DNA of 15,253 nucleotides from CAYRHS01 sp964424125 (GTDB lineage Bacteria; Actinomycetota; Acidimicrobiia; IMCC26256; JAOSJL01): contig CAYRHS010000075.1 of assembly GCA_964424125.1 (NCBI GenBank), positions 1 through 15,253 on the forward strand. The letters run 5' to 3'. The number at the start of each line of letters is the position of its first letter. Position 1 is the first letter of the stretch. The notes below the pieces were generated by a model. That model was not told the origin of the DNA. It did not search any database and saw only the letters and a list, made by a program, of their open reading frames with translations. The translations under genes were made by a program, and so were the position numbers. Shown piece by piece: positions 7,717-15,002 of the stretch.

Positions 7717-9330
7717 TCACTCGGTAGCCAGGGTCTTGTCGGAGTCGGCTTCGCCGACAGAGGTGGCGTCGGCCACCATCGCGTCCACGTCGGCCTCGAT
7801 CTCGGGCGCGTGGCCCGTGGGCGGCGTGAACTGGGCCTTGAACTCCTCCACGGCCGTGCCCAGATGCTCCTCGTCGGGGAGCTTGCCGGTGTCGCGGATC
7901 TCGGCGAGCAGGCCCGCGTGCCGGAGCCGGAACCACTCGAGGAGCTCGGCCTCGAAACGCCCCACGTCCTCGGTGGGGATGTCGTCGACGTAACCGTTGG
8001 TGCCGGCGAAGATCGTCACCACCTGCTCCTCGACCGGCATCGGGGAGTTGAGCGGCTGCTTGAGGAGCTCCGTGAGCCGGTAGCCCCGCTCGAGCTGCGC
8101 CGCCGACACCTTGTCGAGCTCGGAGCCGAACGTGGCGAAGGCCTCCAAGTCGCGGAACTGCGCGAGGTCGATCTTCAGCGTTCCCGCGACGCTCTTCATC
8201 GCCTTGACCTGGGCATCACCTCCGACGCGGGAGACCGAGATGCCCACGTCGACCGCCGGTCGCACACCCGACTTGAACAAGTCGTCCTGGAGATAGATCT
8301 GGCCGTCGGTGATCGAGATGACGTTCGTCGGAATGTAGGCGGAGACGTCACCGGCCTTGGTCTCGATGATCGGGAGCGCCGTGAGCGAACCGCCGCCGTT
8401 GTCGTCGCTCAGCTTCGCCGCTCGCTCGAGGAGCCGGCTGTGGAGGTAGAAGACGTCACCGGGGTATGCCTCGCGACCGGGGGGCCGCCGCAGCAACAAC
8501 GAGAGCTGCCGGTACGACTCGGCCTGCTTGGACAGGTCGTCGTAGACGACGAGCGCGGCGTCGCCCTGCTCCATCCAGTAGGCACCGATGGCGGCGCCCG
8601 AATAGGGAGCCAGGTACTTGAAGACGGCCTGGTCGGAGGCAGGCGCGTTGACGACCACCGTGTACTCCATGGCGCCGTGCTCCTCGAGCGTCGCCACGGT
8701 CTGGGCGACGGTCGAGCCCTTCTGCCCGACGGCGACATAGATGCACTTCACGTTCTCGCCAGCCTGGTTGATGATGGTGTCGATCGCGATCGTCGTCTTG
8801 CCCGTCTTGCGGTCGCCGATGATCAGCTCGCGCTGTCCCCGCCCGATGGGCGTCATCGAGTCGATGGCCTTGATGCCGGTCTGGAGCGGCTCGCTCACCG
8901 GCTCGCGCGCCACGATCCCCGGCGCCTGGATCTCGAGCCGGCGCTCCTCGGACGCAGCGACCGAGCCCTTGCCGTCGATCGGCTGGCCCACTGCGTCGAC
9001 GACCCGGCCGAGCAGTGCGTCGCCGACGGGCACCGAGAGGATCTGCCCCGTGGCCCGGGCCGCGTTGCCTTCCTCGATCTCGTTCGCTTCGCCCAGCACG
9101 ACCGCGCCGATCGTCTCTTCGTCGAGGTTGAGCGCGAGGCCGAGGGTGCCGCCCTCGAACTCGAGCAGCTCGTTCACGGCTGCGTCGGGGAGTCCCTGAA
9201 CGCGCGCAATACCGTCGCCGACCTCCACCACGACTCCGACCTGCGCTTGTTCGAGGCTGGGCTCGAATGCACCGACGTGGTGCCGAAGCGCGGCCGCGAT
9301 CTCCCCGGCGTTGATCGTGAGCTCGGCCAT
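7717..9330 (-). CDS. atpA: ATP synthase F1 alpha subunit with C-terminal extension
   Basis: 537 residues; E. coli alpha is 513. It is the non-catalytic nucleotide-binding subunit of the F1 head. Motifs: N-terminal VGVVVEVGDGIARVQGL; Walker A GDRKTGKT at 172-179, with Lys where E. coli has Gln, as in other actinobacteria; and the C-terminal helical domain ending with AVEEFKAQF. After that the protein carries about 36 extra residues (502-537), Asp/Glu and Ala rich. Mycobacterial alpha has a C-terminal extension in the same place that suppresses ATP hydrolysis; whether this tail does the same is inference. The ATG at 9330 shares one base with the atpH stop (TGATG) and has AAGGAG 8 bases upstream, so translation is probably coupled. 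Confidence 0.97.
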   Translation of the reverse strand: MAELTINAGEIAAALRHHVGAFEPSLEQAQVGVVVEVGDGIARVQGLPDAAVNELLEFEGGTLGLALNLDEETIGAVVLGEANEIEEGNAARATGQILSVPVGDALLGRVVDAVGQPIDGKGSVAASEERRLEIQAPGIVAREPVSEPLQTGIKAIDSMTPIGRGQRELIIGDRKTGKTTIAIDTIINQAGENVKCIYVAVGQKGSTVAQTVATLEEHGAMEYTVVVNAPASDQAVFKYLAPYSGAAIGAYWMEQGDAALVVYDDLSKQAESYRQLSLLLRRPPGREAYPGDVFYLHSRLLERAAKLSDDNGGGSLTALPIIETKAGDVSAYIPTNVISITDGQIYLQDDLFKSGVRPAVDVGISVSRVGGDAQVKAMKSVAGTLKIDLAQFRDLEAFATFGSELDKVSAAQLERGYRLTELLKQPLNSPMPVEEQVVTIFAGTNGYVDDIPTEDVGRFEAELLEWFRLRHAGLLAEIRDTGKLPDEEHLGTAVEEFKAQFTPPTGHAPEIEADVDAMVADATSVGEADSDKTLATE

Positions 9331-9860
9331 CAGATTCGCTCCTTCAGCTCCTCGAGGCGATTGCGCACCGTGCCGTCGATGACCGTGTCCCCGATACGAG
9401 CAATGATCCCACCCATCACGCGCTCGTCGATGATCACCTTGACATCCACCTGCTTCCCGGTTGCCTGCGCCAACGCTGCTGCGAGGCGCGCCTGCTGCGC
9501 GTCGTCGAGCGCCACCGCGCTGCGGACCTCCGCCACCGCGTGCTCCCGCTCCGCCGCTGCCCGTCGAACGAACCGCTCGGCGATCTTGGGCAGGTCGCGA
9601 GCGCGTCCGGCGCCGACGATGAGGAGCGCGATGCTCGCGGTGACCTGGTGGGCCTTGCCGCCCAGTATCTCCTCGACGATCGCCATGCGCCGCTCGATCG
9701 GCGCGGTGGCGTCGGTGAGCGCCATCCGCAGGTCGTCGGAGCCCTCGAGCGTCCGACCGAACCGGAACAGCTCGTCTTCGACCGCGTCCAGCACACCTTC
9801 GGTACGGGCGATCTCGAAGGCAGCTTCGGCGTAGGCCTCGACGCGATCGGCCTCACTCAC
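9330..9860 (-). CDS. atpH: ATP synthase F1 delta subunit
   Basis: 176 residues, matching E. coli delta (177). It sits on top of the F1 head and joins it to the b-subunit stator. The N-terminal helical domain reads EAYAEAAFEIARTEGVLDAVEDEL, and the C-terminal part contains the conserved GGIIARIGDTVIDGTVRNRLEEL, both typical of the OSCP/delta family. It is a separate gene; in mycobacteria delta is fused to a second b copy, so this organism keeps the ancestral arrangement. The start is GTG at 9860, overlapping the atpF stop by 4 bases (GTGA), with GGGAG about 9 bases upstream. Its own stop overlaps the atpA start. Confidence 0.96.
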   Translation of the reverse strand: MSEADRVEAYAEAAFEIARTEGVLDAVEDELFRFGRTLEGSDDLRMALTDATAPIERRMAIVEEILGGKAHQVTASIALLIVGAGRARDLPKIAERFVRRAAAEREHAVAEVRSAVALDDAQQARLAAALAQATGKQVDVKVIIDERVMGGIIARIGDTVIDGTVRNRLEELKERI

Positions 9861-10561
9861 GGGCGCTCACTCCCGACCTCTTCGATGTAGCGATCGATCA
9901 GCGCCATCTGCGTCTCACGGTCGAGGCTTTGCGCGACGACCTTCTCGGCCAGCTCGATCGCCAGCTCACCGACCTGCGACTGGAGGTCGGCGGTCGCCCG
10001 CTCGGTCGCGACTCTCAGATCGTCCTCGGCGCGACGGCGCACATCGGCTGCCTCCTCTTCGACCGCGGCGATCCGCTCCTGGCGGACGCGATCGGCGGAT
10101 TCCCGAGCCTCCTCGAGGATCCGCGCCGCTTCCTCCCGGGAGTTGGCGAGCTGGCGACGGTACTGGTCGAGCTCCTGTTGCCCCTGCTGCCGGGCGTGCT
10201 CGGCTTCCTCGAGATCGCCGCGGATCTTGTCCTCGCGCTGTTGCATCCCCTTGCGCAGCGCGGGGAAGGCCCACTTCACCAGCGCGAGCAGCACGACGGC
10301 AAAGAAGAGGGTGCCCCAGATGATCTCGTTGACCTCGGGGACGATCGGGTTCGGGGCCTCCTGGCAGTCCTCGGCCGCTTGATCCAGCTCCTCGGACTGC
10401 TGCGCGGTGAGCTCGGCGGGGATCTGGTCCCCGACGATCTCCTGGAAGCTGTCGACGAGGCAGCTCCCCAGGGTCTCGGATGCGCCGGCGGTGCCGGGCG
10501 CGGCCACGAGGAGCCCTCCGGCGAGCAACCCGACGGCGAGGATGCGATAACGCACCTTCAT
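9857..10561 (-). CDS. atpF: ATP synthase Fo b subunit with signal-peptide-like N-terminal extension
   Basis: 234 residues, against 156 for E. coli b. The dimeric b forms the peripheral stalk. The conserved part starts with the membrane helix at about 79-100 (IIWGTLFFAVVLLALVKWAF) and continues as a long charged coiled coil, about 105-230, that reaches delta. In front lie 78 unusual residues. Residues 1-27 have positive charges, a hydrophobic core and AGA before Ser28, like a cleavable signal peptide. Residues 28-78 are acidic and hold the only two cysteines, Cys34 and Cys66, which would face the outside. The ATG at 10561 has GGGGAG 10 bases upstream. An internal start would have to lie close to the helix, and none with a ribosome site was seen. 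It is 19 bases after atpE. Confidence 0.95.
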   Translation of the reverse strand: MKVRYRILAVGLLAGGLLVAAPGTAGASETLGSCLVDSFQEIVGDQIPAELTAQQSEELDQAAEDCQEAPNPIVPEVNEIIWGTLFFAVVLLALVKWAFPALRKGMQQREDKIRGDLEEAEHARQQGQQELDQYRRQLANSREEAARILEEARESADRVRQERIAAVEEEAADVRRRAEDDLRVATERATADLQSQVGELAIELAEKVVAQSLDRETQMALIDRYIEEVGSERP

Positions 10562-10580
10562 GGTCGATCAGCTCCCCGGA

Positions 10581-10820
10581 TCAGAGGAAGAAGAGGACGA
10601 AGCCGAACAGCGCGAGCGCCTCCGCGAACGCGATGCCGAGGAACATGGTGGTTCGCACCATGCCGGCGGCTTCGGGCTGACGGGCCATCGCCTGCACGGC
10701 GTTCCCGACGAGGTAGCCGATGCCGAGGCCGGGGCCGATGGCCGCGAGGCCGTAGCCCATCGCCTTGAGGCCGACCTCGAGGTCGCCCGTGGTCTGGGCC
10801 AGGGTGGTCAGGAAGGCCAC
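10581..10820 (-). CDS. atpE: ATP synthase Fo c subunit (proton-binding ring)
   Basis: 79 residues forming a two-helix hairpin that assembles into the rotor ring. Helix 1 carries the glycine-rich GYGLAAIGPGLGIGYLVG packing motif, the polar loop is ARQPE at 46-50, and helix 2 has the ion-carrying Glu67 in GIAFAEALALFG. The residue after Glu67 is Ala, not the Ser/Thr of sodium-binding rings, so H+ is the likely ion. The sequence resembles actinobacterial c subunits such as those of Streptomyces. The start is GTG at 10820, with AAGGAG 8 bases upstream, a strong ribosome site fitting the high copy number of c. The gap to atpB is 46 bases. Confidence 0.97.
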   Translation of the reverse strand: MAFLTTLAQTTGDLEVGLKAMGYGLAAIGPGLGIGYLVGNAVQAMARQPEAAGMVRTTMFLGIAFAEALALFGFVLFFL

Positions 10821-10866
10821 TGGGATCTCTCCTTGCTTGTGCGGGACAGGGTCTCGAGTTTCGGGG

Positions 10867-11646
10867 TCAGTGTTCGGGATGCAGCGAGCCGGCGATGTAC
10901 ACCGCGGCCAGGATCGTGAAGATGTATGCCTGCAGCAGGGCCACGAGGATCTCGAAGCCGGTCATCGCCACTCCACCGAAGAACGGCAACGGCAGGAAGA
11001 TCGCGTTCCACTTGCCCAGCCAGAGCGCCGCGGTCAGCAGGGCGAACGTGGTGAGCAGGATGTGGCCCGCCATCATGTTGGCGAAGAGTCGCACGGAGTG
11101 CGAGAAGGGCCGCACGATGAACGTGGAGATGAACTCGATCGGTGTCACCAGCACGTAGAGAGCCTTGGGGACTCCGGGCGGGAAGAGCGCGTTCTTGAAG
11201 TACCCGCCGACCCCCTGGGACTTGAGGCCGATGATGACCATCATGAGCCAGACCATGAGGGCGAGGAAGAACGGGATTCCGAAACGCGACGTCGGCGGGA
11301 ACTGGATGCCCGGGATGACCTCGAAGATGTTCATGAAGAAGATGTAGAAGAAGAGCGACGCGAGGAACGGCGTCCAGTGCTTGCCGTCGTCGACGCCCAT
11401 CACCTCGACCGCGATGTTCTCCTCGATGAGGTTGTAGCTCGTCTCGGCCAGGTTCTGGACGCCGGTGGGCACGAGCGCGCGCTTCCGGCTTCCGAGCGCG
11501 AAGAAGCCGATCGCGAGGAACGCCGCGAGCGCGATGTAGATGACGGTCTTGTTGATCGCGAGCGGCGAATCCTTGAAGAGGAGCTCGGGCCACTCGAAGA
11601 GGTGGCTGACCGGCGGGAACTCGAAGGCACCGAGGACGGCTGGCAT
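10867..11646 (-). CDS. atpB: ATP synthase Fo a subunit
   Basis: 259 residues with five to six membrane helices. It forms the two proton half-channels against the c-ring. The essential arginine is Arg186 in the conserved block HSVRLFANMMAGH (183-195), and the following helix contains the usual ALLQAYIFTILAAVYI near the C-terminus. The N-terminal outward segment reads FPPVSHLFEWP. The ATG at 11646 follows the atpI stop by 15 bases, with AGGAGG 11-12 bases upstream. It is followed by atpE. It is a conventional member of the family with no sign of truncation. Confidence 0.97.
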   Translation of the reverse strand: MPAVLGAFEFPPVSHLFEWPELLFKDSPLAINKTVIYIALAAFLAIGFFALGSRKRALVPTGVQNLAETSYNLIEENIAVEVMGVDDGKHWTPFLASLFFYIFFMNIFEVIPGIQFPPTSRFGIPFFLALMVWLMMVIIGLKSQGVGGYFKNALFPPGVPKALYVLVTPIEFISTFIVRPFSHSVRLFANMMAGHILLTTFALLTAALWLGKWNAIFLPLPFFGGVAMTGFEILVALLQAYIFTILAAVYIAGSLHPEH

Positions 11647-11661
11647 CGTTTCGCTCGCCTC

Positions 11662-12105
11662 CTACTGCTCCACCGGGCGGAGCCCCGGAGCCGCGAGCGA
11701 CAGGCTCACGGAGCGCAGCTCCCAGACGAGCAGGCCGAGATGGCTGGCGACGAGCACCACCGCGAAGGTGGCGAGGTCGATGACACCGAGCGCTCGCAGG
11801 CCGAAGCCGACCGCGGTGATGAGGCCCAGACGAACGACGTAGCCGCCGAGCGCCGTGGCCGCCAGCATCGACGACGAGATCCGGGCCGACCATTGCAGGA
11901 GGGCGGCGGCGAGGAGGAAGTTCGCCGCGACCAGCGCGAGCGCGGCGGCGGCACCGGAGGCGCCCTTCCAGCCCCGGAGGAGGCCGGCGACCGTCACGAT
12001 CGCGGGTGCGATCCAGAGGGCGTGGACGGCGAGCTGCCGCGCGATCGCGGGCTCGGGGGCGTCGATCCCCTCCGGAGCCGAGATCGAGGAGTCGAACGAG
12101 GTCAC
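11662..12105 (-). CDS. atpI: AtpI-like four-helix membrane protein
   Basis: 147 residues with four likely membrane helices (about 27-45, 50-71, 80-103, 108-130). Position and topology match the AtpI / ATP synthase subunit I family encoded just before atpB; the sequence itself is poorly conserved in this family. Known roles of AtpI are help in c-ring assembly and, together with AtpZ, Mg2+/Ca2+ transport in some Bacillus. The GTG at 12105 overlaps the atpZ stop by four bases (GTGA). A GTG at 12114 is a good alternative (150 residues) because an AGGGGA-like ribosome site lies about 5 bases before it. The frame stays open up to 12501 but that part runs over atpZ. In Mycobacterium a small membrane protein gene occupies the same place between rfe and atpB. 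Confidence 0.75.
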   Translation of the reverse strand: MTSFDSSISAPEGIDAPEPAIARQLAVHALWIAPAIVTVAGLLRGWKGASGAAAALALVAANFLLAAALLQWSARISSSMLAATALGGYVVRLGLITAVGFGLRALGVIDLATFAVVLVASHLGLLVWELRSVSLSLAAPGLRPVEQ

Positions 12106-12407
12106 CGCGCCCACGGCTTCCCCTTCTCTTCGGCACGGGAACGAGCCTCGTAGCGGTAGTAGGCGGACAGGGTCACACCCGCGAGCGCGAACAGCGCGAG
12201 ACCGAGCGTGAACGCGGGCCGGGTTCCCAGCCAGCGGTCGAGCCCGACACCCGCGAGCGTGAAGAGGATCGGAGTCGCCGCGAGTTCGATCGCCTGGGAG
12301 AGGCCGTGGCCGAAGCCGTTCCAGAGCCCCTGACGGTGCTCGGCTCGCGTGTTCGCTTCCAACGCCCGCTCCCGTGTGATCCCGGCACCGCCCGCGGCCC
12401 CGGGCAC
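12102..12407 (-). CDS. atpZ: AtpZ-like two-helix membrane protein, first gene of the atp operon
   Basis: 101 residues from GTG at 12407. Two membrane helices (about 40-60 and 66-85) with the AtpZ-type core: GLSQAIELAATPILF, then GVGLDRWLGTRPAFTL. The tail is positively charged (YEARSRAEEKGKPWAR) and would lie in the cytosol. AtpZ proteins precede atpI in many atp operons and have been linked to divalent cation transport or assembly of Fo. A stop codon lies immediately before the GTG, so the gene cannot start further upstream. The ribosome site for this GTG is poor. A TTG at 12362 has GGGAG 6 bases upstream and would give an 86-residue protein beginning right before the conserved part, so it may be the true start. 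Confidence 0.7.
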   Translation of the reverse strand: MPGAAGGAGITRERALEANTRAEHRQGLWNGFGHGLSQAIELAATPILFTLAGVGLDRWLGTRPAFTLGLALFALAGVTLSAYYRYEARSRAEEKGKPWAR

Positions 12408-12421
12408 CTACCCGAGCTTGT

Positions 12422-12463
12422 GAACTATTTCGCAATCTAGAGTTCGGCCTGCCACATCTGCAA
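12422..12463 (-). promoter_or_regulatory. Possible atp operon promoter with overlapping dyad
   Basis: The 74-base gap between wecA and atpZ is visibly richer in A and T than its surroundings. On the minus strand TTGCAG (12463-12458) and TAGATT (12439-12434), spaced by 18 bases, could be -35 and -10 boxes, placing the transcript start about 20 bases before the atpZ GTG. An inverted repeat GAACT (12422-12426) / AGTTC (12441-12445) with a 14-base spacer brackets the -10, as an operator would. The box matches are partial (3/6 and 4/6), and the operon could also be read through from glyA-wecA. Confidence 0.35.
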
Positions 12464-12481
12464 GTTGGGAGGCTACGAATC

Positions 12482-13693
12482 TCAGGGACGGCGCCGGGCA
12501 TCGAGGTCGACGACCCCGCTGCGGTCGTTGGTCCCGGTGGCCGCCGCCCGCTTCTCCGCCTTCCGCTCGCTCCTCGCGGCCGCCCCTGCGGCTCGCCCCT
12601 CGCGTGCGCTGGGGTGGAAGTAGACGTAGAGGAGCAGCGCCAGCGCGGCGATCCCGAACGGCACCATCGCGTTGCCCTCGTTCGTGAACGTCGGGACGAG
12701 CACGAGCCCCGAGAGCACCGCGGTCCACGCCCAGAGGATCGCCACCGACCGGCGCGGGCCGTGCCCCAGCCGCACGAGTCGATGATGGAGGTGGTCCTGG
12801 TCGGGTGTGGCGAACGATCGGCGCCGCGCCACGCGCCGGAGGAACGAGAACGCGGTGTCGAGGAGGGGCACGCCGAGGATCACGATCGGGATGAAGAGCG
12901 GGGCGAAGAAGAAGTACGTCTGCCCGGAGAACTGATCCGCGACGCGGCCGCCCACCGTGATGGTCGTGACCGCGAGCATCAGCCCGAGCAGCATCGCGCC
13001 CGCGTCGCCCATGAAGATCCGTGCCGGGCTGAAGTTGTGCGGGAGGAAGCCCGCGGCCATGCCGACGGTCATCACCGCGACGAGGGGTGCGATGTTGGAT
13101 CCGTCCAGCAGCCCTGCGTCGAAGAGCCGATCCGAATAGATGAACAGCGCGGCGCCGGCGATGATCGCGATTCCGGCCGCGAGGCCGTCGAGGCCGTCGA
13201 TGAGGTTGATGGCGTTGGCCATGACGACCACCCACAGGACGGTCACGAGCGGCGCGAGGTCCGGTGAGAGCACCACGAAGTCGGACTCCGCGAACGGGAT
13301 CCGGAAGAAGAACATGGTCACGCCCATGAGCGAGAGCAACCCGCCCGAGAGCGCCTGACCGGCGATCTTGGCGGGCGGTGAGACCTCGCGCAGGTCGTCG
13401 AGGGCTCCGACGCCGAACATCACCCCCGCCGCGAGCAAAACGCCGAGGGGCTCCGAGGACCCCTCGAACATCTCGCCGAACTGGGGAATGCGCGAGGCAA
13501 CGGCCATCGCGGCCAGGAGACCGGCGAACATGGCAGCGCCGCCGAGCGTCGCGGTGGGGCGGCGGTGTGTGTGGCGCGAGTCGGTTGCCGGGTTGTTGAC
13601 GGCCCCGATTCGGGGGGCGAGCCAGCGCACCACCCAGGTGAGGAGCCACGTCGTCCCGGCGGCGACGCCGAGGACGACCGCGTAGCCACCCAC
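12482..13693 (-). CDS. wecA: WecA/Rfe-like undecaprenyl-phosphate sugar-1-phosphate transferase
   Basis: 403 residues, a polytopic membrane enzyme of the MraY/WecA family. It moves a sugar phosphate, probably GlcNAc-1-P, from UDP-sugar to polyprenyl phosphate, the first step of many envelope glycans. Signatures: Asp99-Asp100 in ALDDLREVSPPAKIAGQ, NLIDGLDGLAAG at 163-174, FMGDAGAM at 227-234, and HLHHRL at 301-306. The last is the WecA-type histidine motif and argues against MraY. About eleven hydrophobic segments lie between 4 and 360. The C-terminal 45 residues are Arg/Ala-rich and cytosolic, without known function. The start is GTG at 13693 with GAGG 9-10 bases upstream, 12 bases after glyA. 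In mycobacteria the orthologue rfe, next to the atp genes, starts the arabinogalactan linker; the exact sugar here is inferred. Confidence 0.9.
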   Translation of the reverse strand: MGGYAVVLGVAAGTTWLLTWVVRWLAPRIGAVNNPATDSRHTHRRPTATLGGAAMFAGLLAAMAVASRIPQFGEMFEGSSEPLGVLLAAGVMFGVGALDDLREVSPPAKIAGQALSGGLLSLMGVTMFFFRIPFAESDFVVLSPDLAPLVTVLWVVVMANAINLIDGLDGLAAGIAIIAGAALFIYSDRLFDAGLLDGSNIAPLVAVMTVGMAAGFLPHNFSPARIFMGDAGAMLLGLMLAVTTITVGGRVADQFSGQTYFFFAPLFIPIVILGVPLLDTAFSFLRRVARRRSFATPDQDHLHHRLVRLGHGPRRSVAILWAWTAVLSGLVLVPTFTNEGNAMVPFGIAALALLLYVYFHPSAREGRAAGAAARSERKAEKRAAATGTNDRSGVVDLDARRRP

Positions 13694-13705
13694 GCGTCGG
13701 TACCT

Positions 13706-14965
13706 CTACGCCAGCAGGTCGGGATAGGGCGTGAACTTCGAGGCGATCACCCGGGCCCGATCTCGCACCTCGACGCGCACGGATTCGTCCTCGGGTGCAC
13801 GCAGCACCTTGGCGATGAGGGCCGCGACCTCGCCCATCTCGGGTTCGCCCATTCCCGCCGTGGTGACCGCGGCAGTGCCGAGCCGCAGCCCGCTGGTCAC
13901 GAACGGGGACTCGGGGTCGTCGGGAATCGTGTTCTTGTTGCACACGATGCCCGCGCGGTCGAGGGCCTCCTGGGCGACCTTGCCCGTCACGCCGAACGGT
14001 CGCAGATCCACGAGCATCAGGTGGTTGTCGGTTCCGCCCGAGACGATACGGAAGCCGGCGTCGGCCAGCCCGGCGGCGAGCGCACGCGCGTTGCGGACGA
14101 TCCCGTGCGCATACTCGGAGAACGCGGGCCGCGACGCCTCGCGGAACGCCACCGCCTTGGCCGCGATCACGTGGTCGAGCGGCCCGCCCTGGAGCCCGGG
14201 AAAGACGGCCTTGTCGATGATCTTCGCGTACTCCTCGCGACAGAGAATGGCCCCGCCGCGCGGACCGCGCAGCGTCTTGTGGGTCGTGAAGGTGACGACG
14301 TCGGCGTGCGGCACCGGCGAGGGATGCGCGCCGCCCGCGATGAGGCCGATGATGTGCGCGGCGTCGACGATCAGGATCGCGCCGACCTCGTCGGCGATGG
14401 AACGGAACGCGGCGAAGTCGATGATCCGCGGGTACGCGGTCGCGCCGGCAATGATCGCCTTCGGCGCCTCTCGCTTGGCCTGCTCTCGAATGACGTCGTA
14501 GTCGAGGGTCTCGCTCTCGGGATCCACGCCGTATCCTGCGAACTCATAGAGGCGACCACTGAAGTTGACGGGCGAGCCGTGCGTGAGGTGGCCCCCCTGG
14601 TCGAGGCGCATGCCCATGACCTTGTCGCCCGGCTCCAGCAGGGCGAGGTAGGTCGCCATGTTGGCGTTGGCCCCCGAGTGCGGCTGCACGTTGGCATGCT
14701 CCGCGCCGAAGAGCTCCTTGGCCCGGGCCCGAGCGAGGTCCTCCACCTCGTCGACGACCTCGTTGCCGCCGTAATAGCGCTTGTGCGGGTACCCCTCGGA
14801 GTACTTGTTGGTCAGCACCGATCCGGTCGCCGCCAGGACCGCGGGCGAGGTGAAGTTCTCCGAGGCGATGAGCTGGATGGCGGTGTTCTGGCGCTCGAGC
14901 TCGGCCGCGACGAGGTCGGCGACCTCGGGATCGGTGGCCCGGAGGGCCTCGAAGGGGTGCGTCAT
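13706..14965 (-). CDS. glyA: Serine hydroxymethyltransferase
   Basis: 419 residues, the normal length. It is a pyridoxal-phosphate enzyme that interconverts serine plus tetrahydrofolate with glycine plus methylene-tetrahydrofolate, the main source of one-carbon units, in the cytosol. Visible: QLIASENFTSPAVL near 31-44, NKYSEGYPHKRYYGG at 53-67, PHSGANANMA, and the cofactor lysine Lys230 in VTFTTHKTLRGPRGG. Asp201 and His204 in VDAAHIIGLIAGG bind the cofactor; most homologues have Met where this has Ala after Asp, a mild change. The ATG at 14965 has AGGAG 8 bases upstream. It lies 37 bases after the glycosyltransferase and 12 before wecA, so the three may be one transcript. There is no room for a glycine riboswitch in front. 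Confidence 0.98.
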   Translation of the reverse strand: MTHPFEALRATDPEVADLVAAELERQNTAIQLIASENFTSPAVLAATGSVLTNKYSEGYPHKRYYGGNEVVDEVEDLARARAKELFGAEHANVQPHSGANANMATYLALLEPGDKVMGMRLDQGGHLTHGSPVNFSGRLYEFAGYGVDPESETLDYDVIREQAKREAPKAIIAGATAYPRIIDFAAFRSIADEVGAILIVDAAHIIGLIAGGAHPSPVPHADVVTFTTHKTLRGPRGGAILCREEYAKIIDKAVFPGLQGGPLDHVIAAKAVAFREASRPAFSEYAHGIVRNARALAAGLADAGFRIVSGGTDNHLMLVDLRPFGVTGKVAQEALDRAGIVCNKNTIPDDPESPFVTSGLRLGTAAVTTAGMGEPEMGEVAALIAKVLRAPEDESVRVEVRDRARVIASKFTPYPDLLA

Positions 14966-15002
14966 CGGCGGTCTCCTGGCGACGGCGTCATTGCCAGGCT
15001 AC

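Noticed and set aside
7348..9834. Very long plus-strand open frame (828 codons) opposite atpA, atpG and atpH
   Set aside because: It lies antisense to strongly conserved genes, its product is low-complexity Arg/Asp/Leu-rich with no domain, and such mirror frames are expected when third positions are almost all G or C.
10581..10820. Sodium-coupled ATP synthase
   Set aside because: The residue after the ion-binding Glu67 in subunit c is Ala, not Ser/Thr, and no sodium-type Gln is seen in helix 1; proton coupling is the simpler reading.
14966..15002. Glycine riboswitch or other leader RNA before glyA
   Set aside because: Only 37 bases separate glyA from the upstream gene, too short for a riboswitch, and no fitting motif is present.
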